Shown one piece after another: positions 54,679 to 64,000 of a stretch of DNA of 64,000 nt; position 1 is the first letter of the stretch; the number at the start of each line of letters is the position of its first letter. The stretch covers positions 7,812,001-7,876,000 of the forward strand of contig JAGVVL010000002.1 in NCBI GenBank assembly GCA_018287875.1, given 5' to 3'. The translations under genes and the position numbers were made by a program. The notes below the pieces were generated by a model, which saw nothing but the letters and a program-made list of their open reading frames with translations, was not told where the DNA came from and did not search any database. This stretch comes from Nigrospora sphaerica (lineage: Eukaryota > Ascomycota > Sordariomycetes > Amphisphaeriales > Apiosporaceae).

Positions 54679-55583
54679 CTGCCAAGGGGGGTAATGCGAA
54701 TGTTTCGATGCTTGGCGCGCCGGTAAATGGTATAAAGATAGATAGACTTGGAATGACGCCAAATGATGAGTAAAAAGCCCAAGTCTTTAGGAACAGTTTT
54801 ATACTTGCTAGCGAAACTTGCGAAGTTTTGGTAACTCCAATCCTCGACGCTCTATTTCGGTGACACAGTAGGCTATGGTAGACTTGACTTGAATTTGTGA
54901 CATTGTTCAAGCACCGGGCAGAGTTCTATCCACGAACTCATGCTTTACATGTGGTATCGGCACTCCAACAAGCAGCGGTAAGCCGAGAGCTCGCCTAGCC
55001 GGTGGAAAGCCGGCATGCTTTGTCATTTCTGGCACAGGGGTACGGGTGTGTACCACAAGACGGAAGGGAATCTTACTCCCGGCGCGTCTGATTGTTGGTC
55101 GACTTTGTCGTGCCGTCCTCCCGGCTACCCAGCGCCGCAGAGTAGCACGCGATTGGCAGGGCGTGCCACAGGGGCGTCTTTGGGCGGGTGAGGTGTCTTT
55201 CCCATCGACGACCTACGCCAGCCCTTCTACGTACACAACGAGAGCAGGGGCTCGATGGTCCCCCCGGGATGACGACCCCCCAACGCCCCCGGGCGGTCCC
55301 GACCCGCCCCCCGCTGACCCCGGAGGCGTCGGCGCCTGACGCAAACTTCGGCGAGCGGTGGTGACGAGAACCGACGGGTGGCCGTGTTCCGGGCGTCCGG
55401 GCGGGAGGGGGGCGGGTCGACAACAGAGATATGGTGGTTTCGCTGGCGGGCTACCTATCTGAGGTAGTGAGTCATGCGGCGAGTTGAGCTGGCTTGGCCC
55501 GCATGGACTAGCGCAGGCTACCGCAAGAATGCATGTTTACATCTTATATCCAAACCAGCCAATTTTACCTTACATCTACTATA
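54679..55583. other. Intergenic region
   Basis: 3' flank of HSP88. No gene recognised. Confidence 0.45.
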
Positions 55584-55661
55584 GGCCGGGTTGGAAAGGC
55601 ACAGCTATCTATTTACTGAAATCATCAGCTGTGCGAGGAGGTTCAATTCCTCCTCTGGCCC
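55584..55661 (+). ncRNA. tRNA-like three-helix element followed by a T-run
   Basis: Three nested helices are visible. GGCCGGG (55584-55590) pairs with TCTGGCC (55654-55660), with two G-T pairs. CACAGCT (55600-55606) pairs perfectly with AGCTGTG (55627-55633) around a 20-base loop. GGAGG (55637-55641) pairs with CCTCC (55649-55653) around the loop TTCAATT, a canonical tRNA T-loop, and GGTTCAATTCC matches a Pol III B box. Seven bases past the structure a T-run (TTTTCTTTTTTT, 55667-55678) looks like a Pol III terminator. A normal D-arm is missing and the middle loop is too long for an anticodon loop, so this is not a standard tRNA. It may be a D-armless or intron-bearing tRNA, a mitochondrial tRNA fragment or a tRNA-derived element. 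Confidence 0.4.
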
Positions 55662-55861
55662 TGGGTTTTCTTTTTTTGCTCAATTTTGCCGCATCCCCTG
55701 CACCGCCATATCTTACACCACCACCCCTTTTGTCAATATAGGGGCCAACCAGCTATGACGTTGCTTCAAAACAACATATAATTCATTGTGTTCGCACTTC
55801 GCTAACAAGAAGCGCGACTGGCCAATGCAACGGAATCACGCCTCGCATGGCGGTGCTATCA

Positions 55862-57032
55862 TCAACAGCAAGTTCGCTCCTCTAACCCTATTCGGTTCCC
55901 CTCGCGACCTTCCTTCGTTGGCATGTCGGTGATGTACTGGATGGCCATGCGTTCTGGAGGCTCCTTCATCAAGGGGCACAAACCGTACTTGTGGGAGGCC
56001 ACGCCTCGCTTATACCAGTACAATTTAACCGTATAGATAGCGATGAGGTAATCGTCGGCATCTCTACCGAAGAAGTTCTCCTTAAGGTATGAGTTCCCTT
56101 TGATGCGAGGGGGGAATCGACGGGGGAAAGCCTCCATCAGATAGCGAGCGGCAGCGATCATGTGCTACAACCTCGAGATTAGCCTTCACTTGAAGAGGAA
56201 GAGAGGGGTGGGGGGGGCGTGGGGGTGCAGCTTTGCTTACCAGCGCATGAACAGCGCTGCTGATATCGTCACAGAGATCGTTTTGTACGTAGTATTTTGC
56301 TCTCTCCAAGTGGCCGAGAAGGGGCATTTGCCTTTTGCCCATTTCGGGTTCTATCCGCGGATCGGCCGGAACGTAACTTCCCAGGTCGAGAATCTGAAGG
56401 ATACTCGGCTCCCGGCGATGGCTCGTACCCTGGCGCCACGCGAAGTAAGGCCACAGAACCTCAGCCACTGCGCAGTGTTAGTGCTATTGACATGGAGAGG
56501 GGACCCGAAAAGTTGCCTGCCTGAGGTGTCAAGCCAGAAAACCATTGTTCTCGCGTTGTCGAAGCGCAATGCCGTCGCAAACCATCCGGCATCCAACAAA
56601 AGTCCGGAATGGACGATGCGAATGCCGTACAGGTCGAAGAGGCTCTGATCCTACTAGTTGACATGGTGTCGCTCGGTTTCGACAAAGAGGCGCTTAACGA
56701 CGTCGGGCTCCTTATAGTAGTCCTGGGGCCACTCGGCGGGCGGAGCGAGCTTATTTGCGCGTATTACCACGCGTAGGTCGAATCCTCCATAGTCCTTGGT
56801 CGGGTCGAGGGCCTTCTCCAGCTCCCACATGGTAGAGATATCGTTCTGGGTGGGCGAGGTACGATATGGAGGAGCCCGGGATCTTGCGGCTGACGATTTC
56901 TATCCGCGGAAAAGGGCATTCGTCGGCGTGGTTCGTACGGCTCGCTTCTCCTGGGTGGAACGGATACAAAGACCAGGTAGAAGCTCGAGATCCCGACGCC
57001 GTCGCCTGTGGGTGGAGCTTCTTCTTGGGCAC
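55862..57032 (-). pseudogene. Unnamed fungal protein family, gene with twin nonsense codons
   Basis: The coding pieces, in order, are PFPRIEIVSRKIPGSS, TQNDISTMWELEKALDPTKD then YGGFDLRVVIRANKLAPPAE and VVKRLFVETERHHVN, where two adjacent TAG codons (56656-56651) interrupt. The same frame continues DQSLFDLYGIRIVHSGLLLD and GWFATALRFDNARTMVFWLD. An intron with a GC donor and CTAAC branch (about 56528-56473) leads to VLWPYFAWRQGTSHRREPSI, MGKRQMPLLGHLERAKYYVQ, a second intron (56246-56168), and FPPRIKGNSYLKENFFGRDA with stop at 55862. The first piece is out of frame with the second, unless an intron was missed. Everything after the nonsense codons looks intact. I believe the family is fungal-specific and of unknown function; no enzyme motif is visible. 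Confidence 0.6.
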
Positions 57033-58092
57033 TTGCGGGTTTTAAAACGTGGACTTCATAGGGAGTACGACCGGCAGGGCAACGGGGCGTTGGGAGGAGC
57101 GAAGCAGTGACCAAGGGGCTTGCGGTTGCAACATTTATTGTTTTCTTCCGATACGGGGTCATCATATACAAGAGCATAAAGATCAGTAAGTACTTGCCTC
57201 TTACATCAAGTACAAGGTTCTTAAAGCACATGGATCTCAAGTAGGTGCATACATGAGGTGGTGAGTGACGCTGCCTTGGCACCTACTCCGACTTTCCGAC
57301 GACGAGTAAGGCACGTGTAAATATACCAGAAGAGGAGAGGAAAGAGCATGGGTGATTTTTTTTTGGCAATGTTTGGGCTGACTTCTCCTCCAGCTAGCTA
57401 CCGTGAGTACCAAATGGGTGGAAGAAGTGCCATTGGAACCCAAAGTTCCAAATGATAGGATGTTGGGGGGGGGGGTAGAGAGGCACCTGTCCGCCTCACT
57501 GTCTTCGCTATGCGTCTCAGCCGTAAACTCGAGAGCCTTGTCAGCCATGACCCTGTATTTTAAGCCGCAGGAATAAGCAGCTGGCATGGCGGCCCGGCCG
57601 GGGGACATGCCGAGTCCCCACCGGCTGGGATTGCCGTAGTTGAGGAATTCGCGAAGCAGGTCAGCCGTGGTGCCGACGGACTTTCAAGCGAAGGACTCAA
57701 GCGAAGGAGTCTCTTGGCAACATGAGACGACACCACGTCGGAGATCATACCGGGGGGAAAAGGTATTTCAGCTCGCCCGCAAACGGTCACAGACGTGCAC
57801 CCACAAGCGGGGCATAAAACATCCAGGGACAGGGAGGGCCATCCGTGCGTATCAGCATCGCAGGGGGGGGTTCGACTGGGGATAGCAGTTCTCGTGAGAT
57901 GGATACTCGCCCGAGCGCAAGGCCCGCCGCTCCATTAAATAAGAGCCGGCCCGGTCTCTTCGTGTTTAGGTCTTCATTCCTCTTTGGCTGTTTATATTTC
58001 TCTTTTCGTGTGCCTCGGCGTCTATCATTGGCTCGTGTCTGTCATTCTTTATTCGTCGCCTAGGCCGACACGACTCACCGAGGAAGTATATA
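57033..58092. other. Region with possible upstream exon
   Basis: On the minus strand 57660-57430 reads LLREFLNYGNPSRWGLGMSP then CGLKYRVMADKALEFTAETH, which has a coding look and could be an upstream exon of the broken gene at 55862-57032 or a separate relic. The rest, including the promoter of the SGNH gene, shows nothing else. Confidence 0.35.
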
Positions 58093-59102
58093 ATGTTGAA
58101 GCAGCTGGCTTTGCTTACGGCGGGTATGTAATGCCCCCTCTCTGCAATGGTCTACTTTAATGGATGGATACCCACTTATACCAATGGATACCAAACGATC
58201 AAGCCGGAACCTTCGCTAACACGCGTCTTCCCGCAGCAGCGCTCGGCGTCAGCGCCGCCGAGACCGGCGCCGTTGGGCTGCGCATCATGCCCCTCGGGGC
58301 CTCAGTGACGTTCGGCATCGGGTCCAAAACAGGCGACAGCTACCGCAAGGACCTACGGGACCAGTTGGTCGCGGCCGGCACGACGGTCGAGATGGTGGGC
58401 TCGCGACGCAACGGCGACTTTGCCGACAACCGGGTCGAGGCGGTGCCGGGCTTCGTCATCAGCCAGATCGCAGCCTCGGCGCGGGAGGCGGTGCCCAAGT
58501 TCCGGCCGAACCTGGTGCTGCTCGACACGGGCACCAACAACTGCAACAAGGGCGGCGAGGTGCCCGACGCCGGCCGCAACGTCTCGGCCCTGATCGACGG
58601 CATCTACCGCGACAGCCCCGGCGCCACCGTCGTCTTCTGCACCGTGCTGGTCAATAAGGACGCGGCGCAGGACAAGTGCCGCCAGGACGTCAACCGGCAA
58701 TACCGCGCGCTGGCCGCCGAACGCCAGCAGCAGGGCGCCCGCCTCGTCCTCGTCGACATGCGCTCGCCCGCCGGCCCCACCACCGCCGACCTGTTCGACT
58801 CGCGCCACCCCAACGACGAGGGCTACCGCAAGATGGCCGCCGTCTGGCTCGAGGGCATCACCGAGGCCCAAGGCCAGGGCTTCCTGACCCCGCCCGCGGC
58901 GGCCGCCGCCGTCGCCGCCACCACCGTGTCCCAGGCCAGCGCCAGGGCCGAGAACACCACGTCCGGTGCCGCCCCCGACCCCACGCAGTCGGCCGTGCCG
59001 GCTACTACCACGCGACCCGCCAGCAGCGACGCCGTGGCGTACCGAGTACATACGTACTGGAGCGTCGGGCTCCTGGCCTTGGGTCTGTTTCTCGTGGCGT
59101 AG
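58093..59102 (+). CDS. Secreted SGNH/GDSL esterase, CE3-like, possible GPI anchor
   Basis: Exons 58093-58123 and 58237-59102 encode 298 aa. The signal peptide is MLKQLALLTAAALGVSA. Block I reads RIMPLGASVTFGIGSKTGDS, where Ser33 would be the nucleophile but the usual Asp of GDS is Ala32. Block III is LLDTGTNNCNKG with the oxyanion Asn, and block V is FDSRHPNDEGYRKMA with Asp198 and His201 (DxxH). The order and spacing resemble acetyl-xylan esterases of family CE3, which remove acetyl groups from xylan outside the cell. A Ser/Thr/Ala/Pro-rich stretch and a C-terminal hydrophobic tail (YWSVGLLALGLFLVA) suggest GPI anchoring. The acceptor is a tandem CAGCAG, so two proteins differing by one Ala are possible. 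Confidence 0.85.
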
Positions 59103-60038
59103 CGACGCATTGGGCGATTTGATATTATGAGCACGGGCGACGCGGATGTGCGCTTATACATAAGAGAGCATTTTATACCCCCCCCGAAACAAATACCAGC
59201 CAAAATTCCGGCCCTAGTTCGCTCACCGTGACCCGGCTCTCTACACACGTACCAGCCACGGCGCACTTCGACAGGGAAGCGGACTTGTAGCGAGTCGCTT
59301 GCGTGCGAACCCTGGTGCGCTCCAGGCACTGCGTCCGCCCTGTCCGTAAAACGCGCCTGCAAAGCAACGATTATGTGCGAGTATATTGGGCATCAGCGCG
59401 CCACCTCCTGCCTTCTTCGTCACCCTCGGCATTACGTCGCGGGGTCGAGCACGATGCGGCTGTGCGGTCACCCTTTCCCCCGCGGGGCCAATGCGACGTC
59501 TTGGTGTTCTTATATAGCGGGGAGAGTGGGTTCTGTCTTTTTGCCGTTTCAGTAGGCTGGCTGGCGAATTCCCCCAGCCCTTGATACAAGGGTTCGGTGT
59601 TGATGGCCCCCATTGCCAGTTTGTATGGAATAGAAGGCTTGACCCATCAACCATTTTCGTGAATTTTGGGGCGGCATCGAAACCGAGATGGGCTCCGATT
59701 ACCCCCCCTTTACCTCTGTCAGGCTAACCATCGGCGGACGACGTTTCTGCAAAAGATGGCCTACGGCGGTATTCTTGCCTGATAATTTGAAGAGAGATGT
59801 CCAACGACGTTCACAACTCGAGGGAAGAGAGCACAGCTCAAGCACGTGGAAACTTGGGCTAGTACTTGTACGTACTTACCCAGGGTAAGCCAAGTCTTTC
59901 TCTTCGTACAATGCATTCCACACGCTTCAACCGAGCCGGGCTCCGCGTGAGGAAGAGCCGCGGATGCCAGTGGTTCCCGTCTCAGCCGGGAACGGCCAGA
60001 GACGGTCCATATTCCACAGTTCCCTCGACCCGCTTAAC
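59103..60038. other. Convergent intergenic region
   Basis: Between the SGNH gene (plus) and the S1 nuclease (minus). No gene recognised. Confidence 0.45.
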
Positions 60039-61149
60039 TCAAGACAGGGCGGCAGCCACGGCATCGAGCCACTTGGCCAGCCGGTACCCCTGCTTGGCGA
60101 TCTGGAGCGACACGACGGGCTGCGCGGCCGTGGTGTAGGCGCCGCTGAGCTCCTGCTTCTCCACGGCGTCGAGGCCGCCCTTGAGAACCGTGGTGCAGAC
60201 GTAGGCGTTGGCCTCGGAAGCCCAGTCCGCCGCCGTATCCTCGGCCGCGCCGATGTCCAGCTTGCCCGCCCAGCCCGCCGCCGACGCCTTGTAGGCACCG
60301 GATCGAATCGCTGGCTCGCCCGCGTCAGTCGAGTTTCTCTTGCTTGCGCGCGAAATACAAGGGGGGGCGGGGCGAGGGGCAAGGAGGGAGGAAAAAACGC
60401 ACAGGTGGCCAGGGTGGCTGCCCACGTCTTCGCGGCGCCCATGGACGATCCGCCCGCCACCGACTCGGGGATCTCGCTATCCCAGATGTGGTGGAGGTTG
60501 GTGCCGTCGCCGTCGTACTCGACATTGATACCGTTGCCGCCCGTCTCGAGGTTCTCGCAGTGCAGGGGCTGGCCGATATCCCCGAGGAAGTGGATCACCA
60601 TCTGTTTTGTCCGGTCTCAGAGGGCTTTCCTTCGCGAGATGGAGAAGGGGGCTGGCTGTACCTTGGCGGCGATTTGCCTATCCGCCGTGCTGAGCTTGCG
60701 GTCAAGCAGGCGCGTCGTCTTGAACCCGGGCACCACGCGTTAGTCTTGGCGGCCGCTTCCTCGCCCCCGGCGCCGGGGAGAACCCCCTCCCTCTTGGGGC
60801 TTCTTACATAGTTGGCGATGGCGCTGACGATGCAGCCATTGGGACCGCAGTCGCGCGCCAGCTCGACGCCGCAGCTGGACGGCGGGTTGTCGAGCGCGTC
60901 GATGTAGTGGAAGGGTGCCGAGAACTTGCCCGCCGTCGTGTAGCGGTACGAGTCGGCCCACGTGGCGACGCCCGCGAGGTAGTCGGCCGACGCGTCGCCC
61001 AGGAGCGACTGAAAGTAGGTCCGCGTCCCCGCCGCCACGAAGTCGGACGCGACGTAGGCGACGGCCTCGTGGCCCATGGCGCCCCAGGCCGCCGCGCCGG
61101 GGAGCGCCGCCGCCGCCGCGAGCAGGGCGAGGACCGAGGAGCGAAACAT
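60039..61149 (-). CDS. Secreted S1/P1-type single-strand nuclease
   Basis: Four exons, 61149-60808, 60718-60662, 60601-60403 and 60310-60039, give 289 aa. The signal peptide is residues 1-21. Cleavage exposes Trp22, matching the N-terminal Trp that binds zinc in S1/P1 nucleases, and WGAMGHEAVAYVAS supplies His27. Other zinc-site stretches are ATWADSYRYTT, PFHYIDALDNPP with CGPNGCIVSAIANY, MVIHFLGDIGQPLHCEN and GTNLHHIWDSEIPE. The last exon includes KLDIGAAEDTAADWASEANA and ends KWLDAVAAALS. The exon 3/4 join uses a GTGCGT donor and a CTGAC branch and restores LATSIRSGAYK. The enzyme degrades single-stranded DNA and RNA to 5'-mononucleotides at acid pH outside the cell, a phosphate and nucleoside scavenging role. 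Confidence 0.92.
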
Positions 61150-61969
61150 GCTTTCGTCTGGGCGGGAGAAGGTGTGGCTGCGCGTGGTTTCTGGTTGCAG
61201 GTTTTCCTCTGGGGCGACGAGGGGGACTCAGTCATCCCTCCCCCCAAAGAGAGCGAGCGCGTGGGCGCCTTAATATACCGTCTAGGAGACCGGCCACGCC
61301 CCTTCACGACCCCCACAAGAAGGGCACCCCGGCGATGGCGCGGTGTATTCGCACGCGCGAGAGACGAAGAGGAAGGACCTGAACGTCGCCTTCGTTCGGC
61401 ATCCCCCCCTCCCCAATGAACGGCGCCGACAGGGACACGCCGCGGCATGTCCCACCGGCGAGCCTAGCCTCTTCAGGCAGCTCGGAGGGCAGCCCGGGGT
61501 CTGAGGAGCATCTCCGCCGATGACCGGGCGCGTGGTCCCGGTCGCCGCTTGCCATTCGCCAAGCTTTGCGGCGCCAGCCTCCAACGAGGAAAATGCCGTC
61601 GTTGGCGGCGACTGGGGGGGATCCCTTAAGCGACCTCGGGCCCGTGTCGTCTCATTGGCCGGCTCTGAATCGTCATCTACCGAAAGAAGGGGGAGCTGTC
61701 CAATGGGACGTGGTTCAATGCCCAATTCAACACCCATGGGCCTACGGGGCCAAGACTTGTAAAGAGGCGCATACACGGCATAGACGGCGAAACTCGCAGG
61801 GTACATCGGTGTTACATAATTTACAACGTGCTATAGTTACATATTTAGACGTACTCTTGCCTCTTCATAGTGTACCGCCCCCCATCGAGCACAGCTGGCG
61901 CCCGCTACTCGGGGGGTTTGGCCACCGGCCGGATCATGACCCTTAACCCCTTCGACCGGCCCGAGCTGA
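61150..61969. other. Intergenic region
   Basis: Promoter of the nuclease gene and 3' flank of ATP25. No gene recognised. Confidence 0.45.
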
Positions 61970-64000
61970 TCAGCGAAACGCCTGCTCCTGCCTCTCGAGC
62001 GCCTTGAGGTTTGCGACCAGCCCTACAAACTCCCGATTCGACATCCTCTCGACCCACTCTGCGCTCTGTTCGGGGAATTGCTTTACCTGCTGGATCGCCA
62101 GAGGGTCTGCGACATTGATGCACTGCAACAAGGCATCGCGGATGCGGCCGGTAGGCGGCACCGGCGGTTCCTCGGTCAGCATCGCCTGGAAGCACCGCCG
62201 TACTGTGTCGACACAGAGCCCTCTGAAGCCGGAGCTGGCTGCCAGCCGGTACACGTACAGATAGAGCGCTTCCGATCGGGGCTGCATAAACTCCGGTGGC
62301 ATGTTCCACACTGCCCAGAACTTGGCCCAATCCATTTGATGTGCGTACGCGCTGAGGAGTCTCACGAGCAGGCGCTCACCCATGTAAGGCAGTTTGGCCT
62401 GGCGCATGAGGTCTTCCAGCCTCGTCTGGAGAGCCTTGGTCTTTTCCTGTTCCTGGGGCTCCGTGGCGGGAGCTACAGAGGTGGCTTCGATGATGGTTAT
62501 CAGGATATCGTTGCGGATGACCTCTTGGGCCCGGAACTGAAGAGTACCGAGAAACTCATGTGCCAGCTTGGTCCTGTCGCCCAGGGGGGCGTCAGAGGCA
62601 TAGATGCAAAAAAGGAGCCGGAGAAGCTGGTCGTAGGAAGCGGGCGTGGCCGCCACCCGAAGCTCTTCAAATAGAGCCCGCACAGGCTCAAGACCGGTTT
62701 TGCGCCCACGTGTGCTCGTACCGCGGGCAGCGTGTTCCATGGCAAGCCTCAGGGGCCATGTTTGCTCCAGCGTCATGTTCTGCATGGCCTGGGCAGATAC
62801 CGAGTTGAACGAAGGCGTGAGTTTGGTTTCAACGTCGTAAGGTGTTACGCCATCCAAATGTGCCTCCAGAAGCTTGAGCACACGCAGCTTTTGGGCCCCA
62901 TCGGTTCGTAGTGTCTCCTGAAGCCTCAGCAAGCTGTCTGGTGACAGGTCCTCCTGTAAATCAAGGGGGTCCACGAACGGGTTGGGCGGAGGAACGAACC
63001 CCAGTGGTGTGGTTGAAATTCTTCGGATGCCAGGGCACGTCCGTTGGGTAGAAAAGGACCGCGATTGCTGCGAAGGCAGGCCCGCGTTTCGAAGGGGCTG
63101 TTGGGACTTTTGCTGGGACGGTACCGTCGCTTTGGCGGAGATAGCCTGCTCGAGAGGATGCAGTCCGTCTTGGACGCCGATCGCAGAACCCTCAATTTCC
63201 GCCCGTTCCGCCTCTCTCTTCTTCTGCTGCCTCTCGAGCGATCGCTGCCACAGCCCCTCCAGTCCGAGAGCGTCCCGCCTCTCGTTGGTCATGATTTGCA
63301 CGATGATAGTGAGTCCCGTCAGAGAAGCACCGAAACCCGTAACCCGACCTCCCTCGTCTACGAGCGTGGCGTCTTCGTTACTGCGGTTGAGGGTGCCCAG
63401 GTTGACACAAATCCAGTCAGTGATGAGCCCCGCCGGCGAACCGTCCGGCCCATCCACTTCGCCCAGGAGTCTCGCGCGCCGGTTCGCTCTCTTTTGGAGC
63501 CTCTTGCGCTGGCGCGGACCGAGCAGGCCGTCGGCATTGGCGTGAACGTTGTGCTCATAACGTAGCCACTTCACCAAACGGCTGGCTGATACGTGAATAT
63601 GACGATTGCTGCGCGCGTTGCCAAAGAGCATGAACAGATTGGGCCCCAGGGCAGAGGGAGGATCCAGAGCACGGAGATCGAGGAGCGAGAGGTCATCCAG
63701 GCCCAGTTCCTCAGCTGCATACTTTAGTACCGAGCCGACGATGGGTGGAGAGCCGTCCGGAATGTCGGGGAGAGGCGGCGGCTGCGTCGCAATTCCGTGC
63801 GCCGGTGGCTCAACCTGGAGGTACCAAGGCACATCGTTTTTGCTCTCCGTCTCTGCAGGGCCATCTGATGCTTGCTCGTGTGTTTCATCGAGAGCATCGG
63901 CGACCGTGGGCTCCTCTGATTTCGGGGTGGAGGCCGACGAGAAGCATCGCAACGGCAGACTCAGGATGGCCGGACGCCACGTCGCCGCCGAAGACCGTGA
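61970..64000 (-). CDS. ATP25: ATP25, mitochondrial ATP synthase biogenesis factor (partial)
   Basis: The frame is open from the right edge (64000) to the stop at 61970: 676 residues, with the start outside the window. The visible beginning is a presequence-like TWRPAILSLPLRCFSSAS. The N-terminal half has an RsfS/iojap-like domain (VPWYLQVEPPAHGIATQPPP, then LKYAAEELGLDDLSLLDLRA, LFMLFGNARSNRHIHVSASR and VKWLRYEHNV). The C-terminal half is the helical ATP25 domain (FNSVSAQAMQNMTLEQTWPL, LDGVTPYDVETKLTPSF). In yeast Atp25 is cut in two: the C-terminal part stabilises the mRNA of ATP synthase subunit 9 and the N-terminal part aids subunit 9 ring assembly in the matrix. Neurospora encodes subunit 9 in the nucleus, so the role in Sordariomycetes may centre on the N-terminal part. 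No intron was seen. Confidence 0.92.
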   Translation of the reverse strand, partial: SRSSAATWRPAILSLPLRCFSSASTPKSEEPTVADALDETHEQASDGPAETESKNDVPWYLQVEPPAHGIATQPPPLPDIPDGSPPIVGSVLKYAAEELGLDDLSLLDLRALDPPSALGPNLFMLFGNARSNRHIHVSASRLVKWLRYEHNVHANADGLLGPRQRKRLQKRANRRARLLGEVDGPDGSPAGLITDWICVNLGTLNRSNEDATLVDEGGRVTGFGASLTGLTIIVQIMTNERRDALGLEGLWQRSLERQQKKREAERAEIEGSAIGVQDGLHPLEQAISAKATVPSQQKSQQPLRNAGLPSQQSRSFSTQRTCPGIRRISTTPLGFVPPPNPFVDPLDLQEDLSPDSLLRLQETLRTDGAQKLRVLKLLEAHLDGVTPYDVETKLTPSFNSVSAQAMQNMTLEQTWPLRLAMEHAARGTSTRGRKTGLEPVRALFEELRVAATPASYDQLLRLLFCIYASDAPLGDRTKLAHEFLGTLQFRAQEVIRNDILITIIEATSVAPATEPQEQEKTKALQTRLEDLMRQAKLPYMGERLLVRLLSAYAHQMDWAKFWAVWNMPPEFMQPRSEALYLYVYRLAASSGFRGLCVDTVRRCFQAMLTEEPPVPPTGRIRDALLQCINVADPLAIQQVKQFPEQSAEWVERMSNREFVGLVANLKALERQEQAFR

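Overview
The window is nuclear DNA of a filamentous ascomycete, most likely a Sordariomycete close to Neurospora/Chaetomium. The evidence is GC-rich coding sequence, many short introns (about 54-140 nt, with GT...CTAAC/CTGAC...AG signals), monocistronic genes on both strands, and fungal protein families (HSP88, ATP25, Set3, LSH/MUS-30, fungal nicotianamine synthase). I rebuilt exon-intron structures by hand. Twenty-one genes are supported, plus four decaying genes.

Layout. 0-6 kb: a histone-fold DPB3/CHRAC-type gene (minus, cut by the left edge), a CLC chloride/proton exchanger (plus) and a TMEM42-like membrane protein (minus). 7-9.4 kb: a tiny secreted six-cysteine peptide gene and TFIIA-gamma (both minus). 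10-12.9 kb: an LSH/DDM1-type SNF2 remodeller (plus). 13.7-14.3 kb: a broken membrane-protein gene. 14.6-19.3 kb (minus): GINS subunit PSF2, xylose reductase and nucleoporin SEH1. 20-21.3 kb: a MYND-finger protein (plus). 22-24.8 kb (minus): nicotianamine synthase and a small mitochondrial protein. 25.1-25.6 kb: an MFS-transporter relic. 26.5-27.8 kb: SAICAR synthetase (plus). 29.8-31.4 kb: ALG7 (plus), convergent with SET3 (minus, 32.4-35.2 kb). 35.2-42.9 kb: a 7.6 kb gene-poor stretch. 42.9-45.2 kb: a secreted GMC oxidoreductase (minus). 45.8-47.6 kb: a frameshifted amidase pseudogene. 48.3-54.7 kb (plus): N-acetylglutamate synthase and HSP88. 55.6 kb: a tRNA-like fold. 55.9-57 kb: a gene of an unnamed fungal family broken by two adjacent nonsense codons. 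58-59 kb: a secreted SGNH esterase (plus). 60-61 kb: an S1/P1 nuclease (minus). 62-64 kb: ATP25 (minus, cut by the right edge).

The genes do not form an operon or a metabolic cluster. Most are housekeeping: DNA replication (DPB3-like, PSF2), chromatin and transcription (LSH, SET3, TFIIA), N-glycosylation (ALG7), purine and arginine synthesis (ADE1, NAGS), protein folding (HSP88), nuclear pore (SEH1) and mitochondrial ATP synthase biogenesis (ATP25). Between them sit secreted or accessory genes and relics. I found no new multi-gene system. The items most worth a second look are the Kex2-processed six-cysteine peptide, the tRNA-like three-helix element, overlapping uORF-start (ATGA) arrangements at NAGS and CLC, the twin nonsense codons in the unnamed-family pseudogene, and the long gene-free stretch upstream of SET3.
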